From Ectocarpus siliculosus (Eukaryota > Sar > Phaeophyceae > Ectocarpales > Ectocarpaceae): a stretch of 64,000 nucleotides of DNA. Made by a program: the position numbers and the translations under genes. This document shows, piece by piece, positions 1 to 11,480 of the stretch (positions are counted from its first letter, which is position 1; each line of letters opens with the position of its first letter). The stretch covers positions 4,945,754 to 5,009,753 of the forward strand of contig FN649736.1 in the NCBI GenBank assembly GCA_000310025.1. The letters are read 5' to 3'. The notes under the pieces were generated by a model. The model made no database searches and was not told the DNA's origin. It saw only the letters and a program-made list of their open reading frames with translations.

Positions 1-404
1 CGGGGGGGGGGGGGGGGGGGTATGGTGAAGTAATGTTTTGTGACCTGTCTGGAGTTGGAGGTTGACGAGCGTACAGCAGTATATGCATGGGGAGTATATT
101 TTGTCATATGAGCAAGGCGTTCGTGTTATGTGTACTGCAAAGGCGTGGATAGAGTGTCACGATACTGCTGCTGCTGCTGTGTTGGCTGAAATGATTGTTC
201 TTGACCTTGGCTCGCTGCCTCCATCATACCCGCTCTGCATGTTTTCTGTATTGCGAAGGCATGCATAGATTTTCACGACATGAATCGCTGCTGCTGTGTG
301 TTCGCATATTAAAGAATTGTTCTTCGTCCGAGCTCCCTACCTCCACCATACCCGCACTGCTTCCACGGAAAGAGGCAAAAAAAGGCGACCATCCGAATCC
401 AAAG

Positions 405-466
405 ACAAATTCAACTGACGTATTTTCATTGGTCAGCCGGTTAGCGCGGTCGATGCTGACATCAAA

Positions 467-508
<42 letters not shown>

Positions 509-620
509 CTGCCCCCTCACGGGGTCCCAGTTCATGGCAGATATAAGTGTTTTGTGTTTTCAACCGCACTAAGACTGACGTTTTTTCATTGGTCAGCCAG
601 TTAGCGCGGTCGATGCTAAT
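405..620 (-). repeat. Dispersed repeat family R2, two adjacent copies
   Basis: Two copies of a unit containing ATTGGTCAGCCGGTTAGCGC lie at about 412-465 and 570-620, separated by a CA microsatellite and a segment with CACGGGGTCCCAGTTCATGG. The same arrangement occurs once more in reverse complement at 57590-57715. The 57.6 kb copy lies between the LINE fragment and the resumed segmental duplication. No coding capacity is visible, and the family identity is unknown. Confidence 0.6.
468..506. repeat. CA dinucleotide microsatellite
   Basis: An almost pure run of CA repeats, flanked by the two R2 copies. ORFs that run through it read as alternating Cys-Val or Thr-His and are not credible proteins. 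Confidence 0.9.
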
Positions 621-653
621 AATAATAATAAAAAAAAAAACACACACACACAC

Positions 654-3600
654 CTGAGCGATGGCGGGGTTGAGCTTGTCCATGAGGTCGAAGATTGCGT
701 CCAGCAATCCCGGCACATGGTCGAGCACAAGCTCCTCCTCCGCTGTACCGTAGGTCTCGAGAGTCAGCGTGTTCACCGCCTCGCACACCTCCGTCGCAGA
801 GCCGGAGCCAAGCGCTCTGGCCAGCTTCACCACAAACACACGGGGGGGGAGGGGGGGGAGACGCAACAGGAAGACGGGGGGGGGGCACTCATAGCCGGGC
901 ATGCCATAGTGGTCACGACACTCTTGTTGAGACCATGTGCGCGTGCGTGAGCAGGAAGCGGCAACGTCCCTCAGCTATAACGGCGATTAGAGCGGCGAAA
1001 AACTTAAGAAAAGGGGTTCGCTTCAACCAAGCTCCCGGGAACAACACGAGTGGCAACCAGGGGAAAATATGGAGGAAATAAAAAAGTTAGATGTAACGGA
1101 TCCTTTCATTGACAAGACAAAATCCAAACGTTTTCTTGCCCCGTCGACTCCTGCGGAGGGGAAGAGGGATGGGGGGACCAAGCGTGTGTACCCCCCGAGG
1201 TGACTGATTGACGCAGCCTGTTGCCTCACTGAACATATAAAAAAAAAAACACGTTCCGGACGAAACAAAGGGAAATAGTGGGCATCGTGGAGGATGACGA
1301 TACAAGGAATCTACGATCTACGTAGATCCCCGGGCTTGTGAAAAACGTGCTGAAATGACGACGCGCCATCGGATATCTTAACTCCGCACGGTTGGGGGTG
1401 TAAATGTCCATGAGCCAAGTCTGTACTCTTGTGGGAGTCAAACGTAGTAGTATGTACCAAGACTCACGTCTGCCCGCGGGATGGATGCAGAAACCCCGAC
1501 ACCGCCGCCGTGCAAGGGGCCCCGCGATCGGTAACTGTCATGTGACGGGTAGGCGCCTCCGCCTCTGGAGTAGCTGTCCCCGTGCCGGCCGCCGCCGCCG
1601 CCGCTGCTGCTGCTGAGGTAGCCACTCTGTTGCATCCGGTGATGATGTTGCTGCTGCTGCTGCTGCTGCTGAGCCTGGTATATCGCCTGCTGTCTGGCGT
1701 GCTGCTGCTGCGATATGTACTGCTGCTGATGGTGATGGGATTGCGGCTGCTTGAGCAGCATCTCTTGCTCAGCCTGCTGCTGCTGCTGCTGCTGCTGTTG
1801 CCGAATCATGAACCGCTGCTGCTGCTGCTGCTCCTGTAGCTTGCGCTGCTGCTGCTGCTCCAGCAGTTTGCGCTGGTGGTGCTCCTCCTGCTGGCTCATC
1901 TGCTCCATGTGACGCTGCTGCCTGCTCTGCTGCTCCTGCACCACGCATGAATACGCCAGCAGACAGGCACGAAATAACGAGAAAATAACGAAACGAGATC
2001 TACCCGAACAAAGGAGGAGGGGGATTACGCCCATCTATCCGCAGGCATACCGGATACATACATCTTCAATCCCTTTGCCTTTGGTAGTGCTGGTGTGTGG
2101 CAAAAATTATATTCTTTGAATTCTTCGTGACATGTACCAATCAGCTAAGAGAACCCTCAAGTTATATCAACCACACAACACTTTTCTCTCCAAGTATCCT
2201 CCTCCCCCTCCCACACGGTGCCTCACTTCGTTTTCAAGGCTATTTGTCTCTAACATTCATGGTTTTGCGGACCCTTCGGGTCCATTTTCTTTGAGTACAC
2301 CTTGTTTAGGGTAAGTTAGCCTGTGACCACGGGAATCGACGGCGTCAAGTGGTAGATCAGTACGGGCAGGCGATTGTACAGGGAAGAGAGATCAGTTTTT
2401 TTTTTAACGTGAAGACAACAGCAACAACAACAATGCTGCACCAACCTGCTGTTCCAGCTCCCTCTGCCTCATCTGCCGCTGGTAGTGCCCGTGCTGCTCG
2501 TACCGCTGCGTGCCCACGCCGGCGTGCTGGTGACACGGGACATAGAACAAAGGGTAGAGAGAAGCACAGCGGCCACGACAAGTGACACTTTGAGAAATAC
2601 CACGATAGTTGTAACCCCCCCCGCTTTAAAACCTTTATCCTGCTCCGCAACTTCACATGTCCACGCTTTCATATAAATTACGTTGGCGTGGTGGTCGAAA
2701 CGCGAAAAGATGCCCAGACTCCCCCGCCAGCGGAAGCACACGCTCCTGTCCACGCTAACCGTACATGACAGGAGCAGGCACAAGCATGTTTGTTTACGCA
2801 CGTAAAGACGCTTGCATCTTTCGCACGGAACAGGTTTGCATCTTTACAACATCTTTCCACGTGTATACCACCAGCAGCTCGTGATCAAGACGTAAAGAAC
2901 ATACAGAAAAAAAACTCAACCGGACTTACGATCGTACACAACATTAAGATGCCAAATACAGAACAATTCACAACAACACACAGCATACTGCTGTAACATC
3001 ATGGGGATCGTATTGTTCAGAATCAAGGGGGAAAAAAGAAAACACGATCCCTTGACCTTGGCACATCCATCTGCAGCTTCTTGTGTGCGAGGACCCCACA
3101 CCAAAATCTGCACAAAAACTCTAGAAAAAAAGTGTACAGAGCGGGATCTGGTCGCTCCTGTATCTCGACGGGACACAATCAGAATATGTCCCCCGCAAGA
3201 GTCATATAGCGCTCTCTCTTTAAGCGGGTACGGCATACTACAAATTTCGTCTTCCACCTGCAATTTGTTTTATCTTATCGAAGTACTTCGTATCACACAT
3301 CACACCTGATCTCGCCCCATTGGCGGCACGGCATCCTCTTGTTGCTGCTGTTGTTGCTGTTGCTGTTGTTGTTGTTGCTGCTGCTGCTGCTGCCCAGCGC
3401 TACTACTTGACGGGAAGTGCACCTGCTAGGACAACGGTCACGTGCGTCCGAGCGAGCCACGTGGGTTTGAGCGTGTCACACAGGAGTGAGTGTGTTCGGA
3501 ATTGTGCTTAGGAGGGGTTGGGGTTGTGGCGGAAACCACACGACACCCCCTTCACGACTGCAGCGACACCGGCATCAACCAACCACCACGAAAAACAACA

Positions 3601-6467
3601 TCATGGTTTACAGTACAGTTACGTCAGACTTTTTGCCAAATAGCAGCCCTGAATGAGGGCTTCCATATGGTGTATGGCTCGTTTCATCAAAGCCAGGAAA
3701 AGGGTGCAGTGCAGAACTGCACAACCACATCAATATCATCAACAACAAGGGCAACAACAAGACGACATGCTGTCGGTGCCGCCATCATCACCAAATCGCT
3801 ACCACAGCGCAGCAGCACCAGCCTAACCCTACACCTAACCCTTGCCTGTTCGAAACCGTAGAGGAAGTTTTTGTAGTGCACCGAAATCGTGAACAAGGTC
3901 TGCTGACCAGAATCCAGCCCAAGCTCCGACGTAACCTGTGATATAATCAAAGGGGGTGACGTGGATCACAACCACGGTACACACGAAACATAATCGAGCA
4001 CGCACACACCCGACGCATGGGAAGACACGCACACAAACGGGGATGGGGGGGGGGGGGGTACTCTTTATGTTTTGCGTGACTTAGCGGTTGGACGATTGAC
4101 CGTACATCAGCTGTTTCCAGACGGACTGCCATTCGTGTTCCTACTCTCTACTCCTGCATATCATGTATGTAGGACACCAAAGTTTTGGGCGCTCTTGCCA
4201 GCATTACTGCTGTACAGCGGGAAAATAATGTTAATTTTACTCCCGTGCTCGTTGGCCTTAATAGTGTCTCAGCAGAGAGAGAGACACACACAACTAAGAT
4301 AGCGGGGCAGATGCAACATTAAACATAGGACCGGTGTGACAGCTTGATACTTCCGCGGCGGAAACATCGTGAGATCCTAAACAACTGGCTTCCTGTGCGC
4401 CGGACAGGTCACAACCACCACCATACAATTTTTCTCTAATTTCGCAAAGTGGTTCCGTAAGAGTGTTTGCTGGTTGGACTGACCTCATCCCATAGGCCCT
4501 TGTCCTGTACCCGGCGTACACCCCCGCGCTTGGTAATAGTCTCCAGTAGCGCCACCAGGTCAAGCAGCTTGCCGTTCACCATAGGCACATCCCTGAGAAC
4601 CGCTCCCTGGAAAGGTCCGACCAAGAACAAAAACAAGACAATGCGATCAGTCGAAGGGGGGCCGATATCCGGCGATTATTTTCATCTGCTGTCACGTGGC
4701 TGGCTAGGAAGTGAGGCTTTGGGCGCCTACAACTGGTGTGAGTTCAGCAGGAAGGCAAAACAAATGCTGAAAGTCACAGAAGTCAAGGTGTTTTGTAGTT
4801 GCTGGTGGCGGGGCAAAACCTGATCGAGGGCAGGCTTGATGCCTCACACACACGAAGCATCCGAGGCAGAGCCGCGAAGGTCCTTGGTATTCACGGCAAG
4901 CAGAAATAATAAAGTAACTGCTGCGGCGACGCTGCTGTTTTACCCGTGACCACTCTATGCCTGCCTGTAGTCCATCTACAGCAGCAGTGCATCGCCACCC
5001 CTTGGCTGGTCTCTCTCTTCTAATTGCTGCTCTGTTGGTGTGCTCAGTCAAATCGGTGTTTCAATCCGTAGAGGGCGCTCTCCCCCAAACAGCTCCTGGC
5101 TGAAGCTCGATAGCGTATTGTACAAGTGGTAGGATGAAACTTGTATGATGTGCCCTTGGAGTCTTTGCTTGGCTACCGTAGTTTGTGTAAAGGGTGGGTC
5201 CAGCGCCCCTGGCTGGTCGCACGGAAGGCCCTTCTGAAAGGATTCCTAGAGCAAGACAACTGACAGAAAAGAAAGACCTCCATATGTACTCCCCAAACCC
5301 AAAAACAATTAATTAAACCAAACACCCCATATATGAATTTGATTCTTGAAAAGGGAAGATGCCCTCGTTGATTTAGTAGCCAAGTTTCTCAGTCAGGTGA
5401 CGACGCAATTTTGTCTGACTTGATTGATTTGCGAAGCGTTTTTTACCCCTGTCTTGTGTACCACCTGTAAAGTTGTTGTCACGTGTACTCCATCCTTCGC
5501 AATGAGCTTATTAGCGTTCAGATCTGGTGCAGCTTTAATTGGAACGTTCCTTTTTGCAAGTACTGGATTTGCCCACGAACCTCACCTCCCCCTCCCACTT
5601 CCAAATACTTCGAACACGCCTACAAACTGCCTGTATTCATGTTACGCCCCCCCCCGTTTTGGAAGTAATCGCTTCCCACAAACCAAAAACAATAATTAAT
5701 TAACACACCATTTACAACAATATTATGGCATCTCACCGAAGAATCAAGCAGGTGTCATATGTCATTGATAAATAGACTTGCAAGCAACGATAGATTCGTC
5801 GAATATGCGATCTATCTTGTAAATTTGAACCCTGCAGTCGGATCGGAAGGCGGTGGAAACAAGGCGGGACTGTCAGTTTCCCGACGTCTGAACACTCAGT
5901 GCCAAGTGCCAGTGCCAAGTGGTGTGCTGTTGTGAACATTTAAGTTTAACGACAGCGGCAACAGAGGACGCGCATCTCTGTGGCGACGACATCAGAGAAC
6001 GCCCACGGCTACCCTAGATCCCCAGATGGTATATCAATCAGCTCCTTTGAGACGTACTTTGCGGTCTAAAAATGTCATCACAGGATCACAGGATCACAGG
6101 ACACTCTGTCGGGGTGAAGCATGTGGCAATGCTAGCAGTCAAGCTTGTAGCAGCGGTTATATGTGCGAACCTGTTCAACCAAAGGCTTTACTCTGTCCTT
6201 CACCGGCAGCTGGGTATGAGGTAAAAGCTGTGTACCCGTATGCATATACTGTGATCCATGTTAGCTGCACAGCCAAAGTGGCAAATCGTCTGCACTGTCT
6301 GGGACAGCAGGATGCACTTGGTGTCGAACCTGTCCATTGCCTCGCAGAAACGCGAATATCTCTCGTGCTCGGACCAGCTCTCCGGCCTTAATCGGCCCTG
6401 AGTACAAGCTCTCCAGCGCCGCCACTGCCCTTTCGTCCATCCTGTCCAGTCCAGCCCTCTGTTCGGC
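654..6467 (-). CDS. ARID1: ARID1/BAF250-like SWI/SNF subunit, partial, seven exons
   Basis: This is probably the DNA-binding subunit of a BAF-type SWI/SNF chromatin remodeller acting in the nucleus. Exons in transcript order: 6467-6330, 4606-4484, 3935-3846, about 3389-3306, 2526-2446, 1935-1468 and 824-654, giving 385 codons. All exons begin and end in phase 0. The first three spell an ARID domain: REIFAFLRGNGQ, then VNGKLLDLVALLETITKRGG, then LGLDSGQQ and HYKNFLYGFEQ, matching the family's DL..L, GG and LY.FE positions. Exons four to six are Gln/His-rich. The last (TEVCEAVNTL to PGLLDAIFDLMDKL) resembles the ARID1 C-terminal helical-repeat domain. The donor after FEQ reads CAG|GCAAGG, a possible GC-AG intron. 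The 5' end was not found upstream of 6467, and the 3' end lies beyond base 1. The family assignment is secure; exact ends of the Q-rich exon near 3389 are not. Confidence 0.8.
1468..1935 (-). CDS. ARID1: Gln-rich exon of the ARID1-like gene
   Basis: This 468-base exon encodes 156 residues, dominated by glutamine runs of up to nine, then a His/Gln stretch and a Gly/Ser/Arg-rich end. The acceptor reads GTGGTGCAG|GAGCAG and the donor GCAGAC|GTGAGT on the minus strand, both in phase 0. The plus-strand shadow reads as leucine runs. It is a disordered linker between the ARID and C-terminal domains. The pure CAG/CTG tracts are expected to vary in length between strains. Confidence 0.75.
2250..2430 (+). 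repeat. Dispersed repeat family R1, copy 1
   Basis: The stretch carries GCCTGTGACCACGGGAATCG and a following GGCGTCAAGTGG, then a T run and CAACAACAAC. It is clearly related to 11300-11480 and 19490-19660, in the same orientation. It has no coding potential and resembles a short interspersed element or a fragment of a larger one. This copy lies in an intron of the ARID gene, antisense to it. Confidence 0.55.
4040..4092 (-). mobile_element. 5'-truncated LINE 3' end
   Basis: Read on the minus strand this ends in AACCGCTAAG, CGCAAAACATAA and then a run of C. That matches the last 50 bases of the LINE copy at 57470-57535, including the C-rich terminus. It is a remnant of an insertion truncated almost to its tail, within an intron of the ARID gene. 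Confidence 0.6.
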
Positions 6468-6635
6468 CTGTGGGCAGCCGTGACCGGAGCACACAACACA
6501 CTACACTTGACATGCTGCCATCGCGAAACACCCCCCCATCTCCAGCTCCATCTGCGGTACCCCCCCCCCGCCGCGTCAGTTGGCCGCGTCAAGACGGCCC
6601 AGCTCACACCTACACCGCTACCGCTCAACCAACCC

Positions 6636-9600
6636 ATGCCTGAACCGCAATTGAGGAGACGCCCTGTGGGCTCCGGAAGTAGAGGATCTGCTCCTCCGCG
6701 TCCTAATGTGGCAAACCAGAATCAAGCTGTCGCTCTGGCTGTCCTGTCAGAGCTGGGGGCCATGATGGAGCTGTTTTTCAAAGGACTCAGGTCAGTGCCC
6801 GCAACTCAGTCTTCTCTGGGTTGAACTACGTGTACACACGCAATGGGACGGTGTTGGTTCCCAGTAGTATGAGGCGTTGTGGATGTGTTGGGGATTAGGG
6901 AGCTCGTCTCTGGTACAGGCGGTTGAGATAGAACGGCTGTTATTTTACAATGAGCCCAACGACCGCTGCGGCCGAAGAGAGAGATGCGGCGTGGGGTGAA
7001 GGATATTATTCGCAGTCCATGCTCCGCACTCCGCACTTGTTGAAACTTGAATCAAAAGAGAAGAAGGCTTGCTCTCAAGGCTCCGTCAAAGCGGTTGCTA
7101 ATTCACAACAGTAGCACCAAAATGAATGCCTATTATTAACTTTGAAAGCTAGAGAGCCCATGTGAGAGCACGCATGCAAAAATAAAAATAGTACTCTGTA
7201 GATGACCTAATAGCGGGGAGCGCCCGCCCTTGGATTTTCGACGTGACCAATCACGCGACACACCGTGGCTCAGCTCTCACACCGTGCCGCTAGACTAATC
7301 CACTTGCTGCCCGCCTATCACGCCATACGCTCACAGGCTTAAGGAGATGAAAGGTTGGGGCGAGTTTTTCGCGCGGTTCAAGGCGCCACGAGCTTGGAAC
7401 ACCAAGGTCCTCGATGAGGTACGTGGCGGACTTACAGAGTAGGCGGAGAGTTAGGATTTAGGCGGGATTTAGACTTAATAGGCGGAGAGTTGGGAATGGT
7501 CGTGGCTTCACCGACCATCCTTATGGTACCGTACAGAGCGTGCCCGGAGATAAGAAACGTCAAAGTCGTATCAAGCCTCAATCTCTTTTTGGGCAGAAGG
7601 ACCAGCCGAAGCCGGCCAATTTCTTCTTGTAGATGTCACAATCGTCAACCCATGTGCAAATCGAAGCATCGTCGAGTCGATCCCAACACCAGGATCCGCC
7701 CTCGAAAGATCGAGCTGTAAGTAAGGCAAACCAGTATGCGGGAACTTTCGACCCGTCTAGATCTACCCTCGTTACTGCTGCTTTTTCAACGCATGGTGGT
7801 CTTGGCCAAGGCACTAATCGATTAATCGTAGCTATCGCCGACCACTTGGCCTACGAAGCATTTTGCGGGGAGAATTTCGACGATGAAGCAGGCTTGGTTC
7901 GACTGAAAGGCTTACCATACTGACATAATCCGGAGACGGTTTACCTTCGAGCTGGCTCGTGTTCTGTCGGTACGAACTTCTCATGTTTTCAAATGTCGTT
8001 GACTGCTGATCGATCAATTTCCACCACGGCTAATAGGTTGAGATTTCAGTAGTAGTTTTGGTGCAAAGCGACAACGATGGTATTGAGGTTAATTCTTTTG
8101 AGAGTGACGGAGATGAAGGAACTGGAAGAATGGAGGATGAAGGCGATGATGGAGGAGGAAACACGGCGTAGAAGAGAAAAAAGGGTTCGAGCCAGAGACC
8201 TTCATCACAACAAACGCCGCAGGATCGGAGAGGACCTGCGCAAAAGTAATGGGAATACTGTGTTTGTTCGTCCCATCTATTCTGGCGCCGGTTCAGTGAC
8301 GGCTAAAATTCCTCCCTACTCAAGCTTTGGGAATAGGAACAAACCATTTCACCGGTACTACCATGCTTCGCAGATCCTCGGGTCCTCTAGACTTTCCAGG
8401 TGTTACTCCTTGTGGTGGCACAGCAGCAGGGCCGCTGCGAGATCTCAAGCTGCTGTTTATGCACGCGAATTACGTACGAAACCGCTCTCGTGTGTAACCT
8501 CATCACAGCAGCCTCGACGGACTGCTGCTGCTACCTATAATCGGGAAAACCTGATACATTACCTTACAGCCGTGCGTCAACTCTTTTTGATTTCTTCGTC
8601 ATGGGAGTGGCTTTTGGCCACCCGTTCCCGTGCCCAAAGATTTGCAGTCCACACAATGCCCGGCCCGCCCGCCCGCCCGCCCCCCGTCCGAACCCCGTCA
8701 AAAATCCTTCCTGTCCAGCGGCTGACGACGAATTTCCTCCACTACCGAGGGAACTACAGCGTGGTTGCTGCCGGCTTGCTGGTCGTGGGCATGTGAGTCA
8801 AGAGGGGCCTGGCGACGACTGTGCTTGGACCTTGTCCCCCATAGCAATGTTTTGCCTGGAGTGTAGAACGCGGCACCTGGGGGGCGTACTCATGTTTTGC
8901 ATGCCTTGGCAGTTAGACCACGCGTCCTCGAGAGGACGGAAGCATTGTTCCCACAGGACAATCACCGATCGCCAAACGTGGGAAGGGCGAAGGGCGGGGG
9001 TAGCCACGTGGCCTCGACATTCAGTGTCTACTGTATGGGATCCATATCTAGCTGAGTAACGGTGAAGGTATAAGGTATGGGTGCCCACGGCGTTCGCCGT
9101 TCCGTACTTCGAGTATCTCGGACATCCTTTTTCCCCGAACCCCTTCGTGCTGCGTTAATAGTCTTCCCGTACATCTGCCTTCGCTTCGTGTGCTGCTGCT
9201 ACTGTAAATGACAGTATTTCGAACCCGTACGTGCTGCTGGCATTGCTCTGCTGCGCGCTGCTGCTGACGTTCCTGTTCCCCACTGGGGAACCACGGCGAG
9301 CGGTAAGGGTGGGCGACCGGACGCTGGAAAGGCAAGAGCGGCTGGCGGCGGCGGTCATCGGTGCGTACAGTACAACTGTAGTACCCCCCTTCAAATCTCA
9401 GCATTTGGCGCAACACCACGCTTGGGGGCATTCCCGCAGCCAGAGGGGGACACTTTAGTAATTGCCCAGGTGGGGTTGTAGAGAATCGGAGCAGCACAGC
9501 CATCCCAAGGGCAAAAGAGGAATTGTCTTTTGTGTTCGTGTTGGATGGGCACAGCTTCCCCGATGCTTCCACGAGTTGCGGATATCCTTGACTCCTCACA

Positions 9601-9839
9601 GCAATGCACCATACTCATCCCCGAAGCGCGCGCACTCTCGTGCTTTCCCGCTGGTGTTCCCCCTGGGGGTTTCAGGCGCGTCTTGCATCCTGGGGTTGAC
9701 GGGGGCCTGGTACATTCTCCTCTTTTACGGCGGGGCGGGCGTGCTTCTCTGCCTTCTGCACGGCGTGTTTCGGCCCCGATCAATAGGCAGCAAGACTAGC
9801 CGCGCGGCCGCGGAAGCCCAGGCCGGTTTCACCATCGAG
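6636..9839 (+). CDS. PRA1-family (prenylated Rab acceptor) membrane protein
   Basis: PRA1 proteins sit in ER/Golgi membranes and affect Rab and vesicle trafficking. Five exons join in frame: 6636-6790, 7337-7418, 8719-8792, 9215-9360 and 9676-9839 (about 207 codons). Acceptors (TCACAG, GTCCAG, GACAG, TTTCAG) and donors (GTCAGT, GTACGT, GTGAGT, GTGCGT) are canonical, and the phases fit throughout. Family marks: MKGWGEFFARFKAPRAW before the membrane part, then RLTTNFLHYRGNYSVV, the PRA1 signature Arg-x-x-x-Asn-Phe and Arg-x-Asn-Tyr. Two hydrophobic hairpins follow: AAGLLVVG plus PYVLLALLCCALLLTFLF, and ASCILGLTGAWYILLFYGG plus GVLLCLLHGVF. The ATG at 6636 is the first in frame. The last coding exon may read on to TAG at 9999-10001 or splice to a short terminal exon I could not place. 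Confidence 0.82.
7419..8718 (+). other. PRA1 intron 2 with unassigned ORF fragments
   Basis: This 1.3 kb intron holds an open stretch at 7633-7923 (96 codons) and another at 8077-8796. The start of the second is rich in charged residues (MKELEEWRMKAMMEEETRRR). Neither shows a recognisable domain or good splice boundaries. They may be relics of a transposon or simply open intronic DNA. The end of the longer ORF is open only because it runs into the true PRA1 exon 3. Confidence 0.35.
8880..8973 (-). mobile_element. 5'-truncated LINE 3' end
   Basis: On the minus strand this reads CGGTGATTGTCCTGTGGGAA, then CCGTCCTCTCGAGGACG, then GCATGCAAAACATGAGTACG and a C run. It aligns over about 95 bases with the terminal part of the LINE at 57430-57535. 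It lies in PRA1 intron 3. Confidence 0.7.
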
Positions 9840-10434
9840 GTGCGTGTGGTGCTCGCGACGGTCGGTTGTTGTACATATCGCCGGGGGGGCGTGTCGTGGA
9901 GTCCAAGTTTAGGCTCACAGCTTTTGTTGGGGATCCTTAGGCAGAACCACGCACAGCAGTCACATGCGACCCCATTTCCGGCGGTGCCCTGCCTCTTTTA
10001 GCGTTGGGGCGAACGGTAGAGATGAACGAGAAATCTCCAAGGCTGACGGTCAACTTTTGCTGTTCAGTTCAACCGCCCTCTTCTTTCCACATGCGACCAG
10101 GTTACAACGGCCTGTCGAGAGTAGTGTTTTTGCCCAGTCACGAGTATGTGTCGTTTTGAATCATCAGGCACCGCGCTTATTTGTTTTCACCCTCTTGTTG
10201 TGTGTGTCTGCGCATATTCAATTCGATGCTAACTCCCCTGTCTTTCGCCGCCCTTTCCGCCATGTCTCGCCTGTGATCTGCCCTTGTCTACCTGTCTACC
10301 TGCCCCCCCCGACATATTGACTACGGCACGGAAACTACCCACAATGCCGATGCTCCCACAAAGCAGAACGCACAGAACTTCGCGGAAAACATCTTCGGCA
10401 TAACCGGCTCGCGATCCCAATAGCGTCCCGAGCA

Positions 10435-10466
10435 CATCCATGTGGTGCGTTCTTACCACATGGATG
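10435..10466. repeat. Perfect 12-bp hairpin with 8-base loop
   Basis: CATCCATGTGGT and its exact reverse complement ACCACATGGATG flank the loop GCGTTCTT. There is no T run after it, and it is not next to a recognised gene end. Its function is unknown. Confidence 0.8.
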
Positions 10467-11299
10467 GCGTCTTTTTCTGCAAGGCTTCGTCGTTTCACAA
10501 GAGGCAGAGAAGGGGAGGACGTGAGGTCAGCTCTTCCTTTCCCGATAGGGGGACTTGCAAAAAAGAGCATATCCTCGGACGGCCAATCAGGAGCAGGCGG
10601 ATCGGAAGGTGGCTGGTAGGGCATCGTTGTGAGAATGGTGCTCTCGTTCACAATCGAGTTTTTTGCGGGATGAGGTTGAGAATGGTGCTCACTACCAGTC
10701 GACTGTCGCGGGATAAGGTTGATACCGTGGTGAATCCCGGCCGGGGGATGCTATGAAGCAGGATGCGTTCTGGTGGGGAGGGTGGCTTGCTGGTTGGGAC
10801 GGGGACGATATGGCGGAATCCGAGGATGTCAAGAAGAAAGTTTGGTTTTGCGTCACAACAAGCTTCTACGCTATTGTAGAAAAGTAGATATGTCTTCCCT
10901 GCCCGATATGGCGATCGATGCGTATTGGGAGTTGCGAAGGAAGGAGATGACCTGTTGTCCATACTCATGAGACATCGTGACACCCAGGGGACGGTGTGCG
11001 TCGAAAAGGTTTAGCTGGCCCGGTGCTGGTTCCGCCATGCCGCACTCTGCTCGTACGTACTTGGTGGTCGCGGAGACGGCGTTACTCCCCCCTTCGATCT
11101 GCAACCAAAATTTGAGGCCGAAAGCAGCTACATAGTTTGATATTAACAACGAAGCTCGTATTGAAGCACTTAGTTGCTGGTTGATCCCGTAAAGAGTTGC
11201 TCGCAGGTGACATGTTGTGTACGTATGTATCCGTGCGCATGTTTGCACATGTTGGCTTTTGTGATCTGCTACACTTGTATCGCGTTTGCGGAGTTTCTG

Positions 11300-11480
11300 G
11301 GTCCTTTTTTGTTTCCATTCTTTGAGTTCTAGAATTGTGTACCCTTTTTGGGTAGTTGGCCAGTGATCGTGAAAGGCGTCCGCGTCAATTGGACCAGTAC
11401 TATGGGTATTGACGGTAGTGAGTAGTGAGCAGAGGGAGATCGTTGTAACGGTTTTGACTGTGAAAAAAAATAAAGCAACG
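11300..11480 (+). repeat. Dispersed repeat family R1, copy 2
   Basis: Contains TTTTTGGGTAGTTGGCCAGT and GGCGTCCGCGTCAATTGGAC, then GAGATCGTTGTAACGG. It matches the copy at 19490-19660 (GGGATAGGTGGCTTGTGACC, TGCGCGTCAGTTGGACCAG) and more weakly the one at 2250-2430. It lies upstream of the dyskerin gene. Confidence 0.6.

Larger units (their letters stand above)
1..653. other. Repeat-rich stretch left of the last visible ARID exon
   Basis: No exon could be supported here. The stretch starts with a run of about 19 G, holds two copies of a short dispersed repeat (405-620), a CA microsatellite (about 468-506) and a TAA/A/CA run at 617-653. It is probably an intron of the minus-strand ARID gene, because the exon at 654-824 ends in a donor (CAG|GTGTGT on the minus strand) that must splice to something beyond it. 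Overlapping ORFs on both strands are translations of the simple repeats. Confidence 0.5.

Noticed and set aside
224-902. ORFs of Cys-Val and Val-Cys runs near the CA microsatellites
   Set aside because: They are translations of CA repeats; only the part at 654-824 is a supported exon.
1582-1839. Plus-strand leucine-rich ORF
   Set aside because: It is the antisense of the Gln-rich ARID exon, whose minus-strand frame has splice sites and correct phase.
6200-6637. A minus-strand ORF overlapping the ARID exon in another frame, with protein-like stretch FCEAMDRFDTKCILLSQ
   Set aside because: The other frame joins exactly in phase to the ARID exon at 4606 and completes the domain, so this reading is a shadow that continues into the intron.
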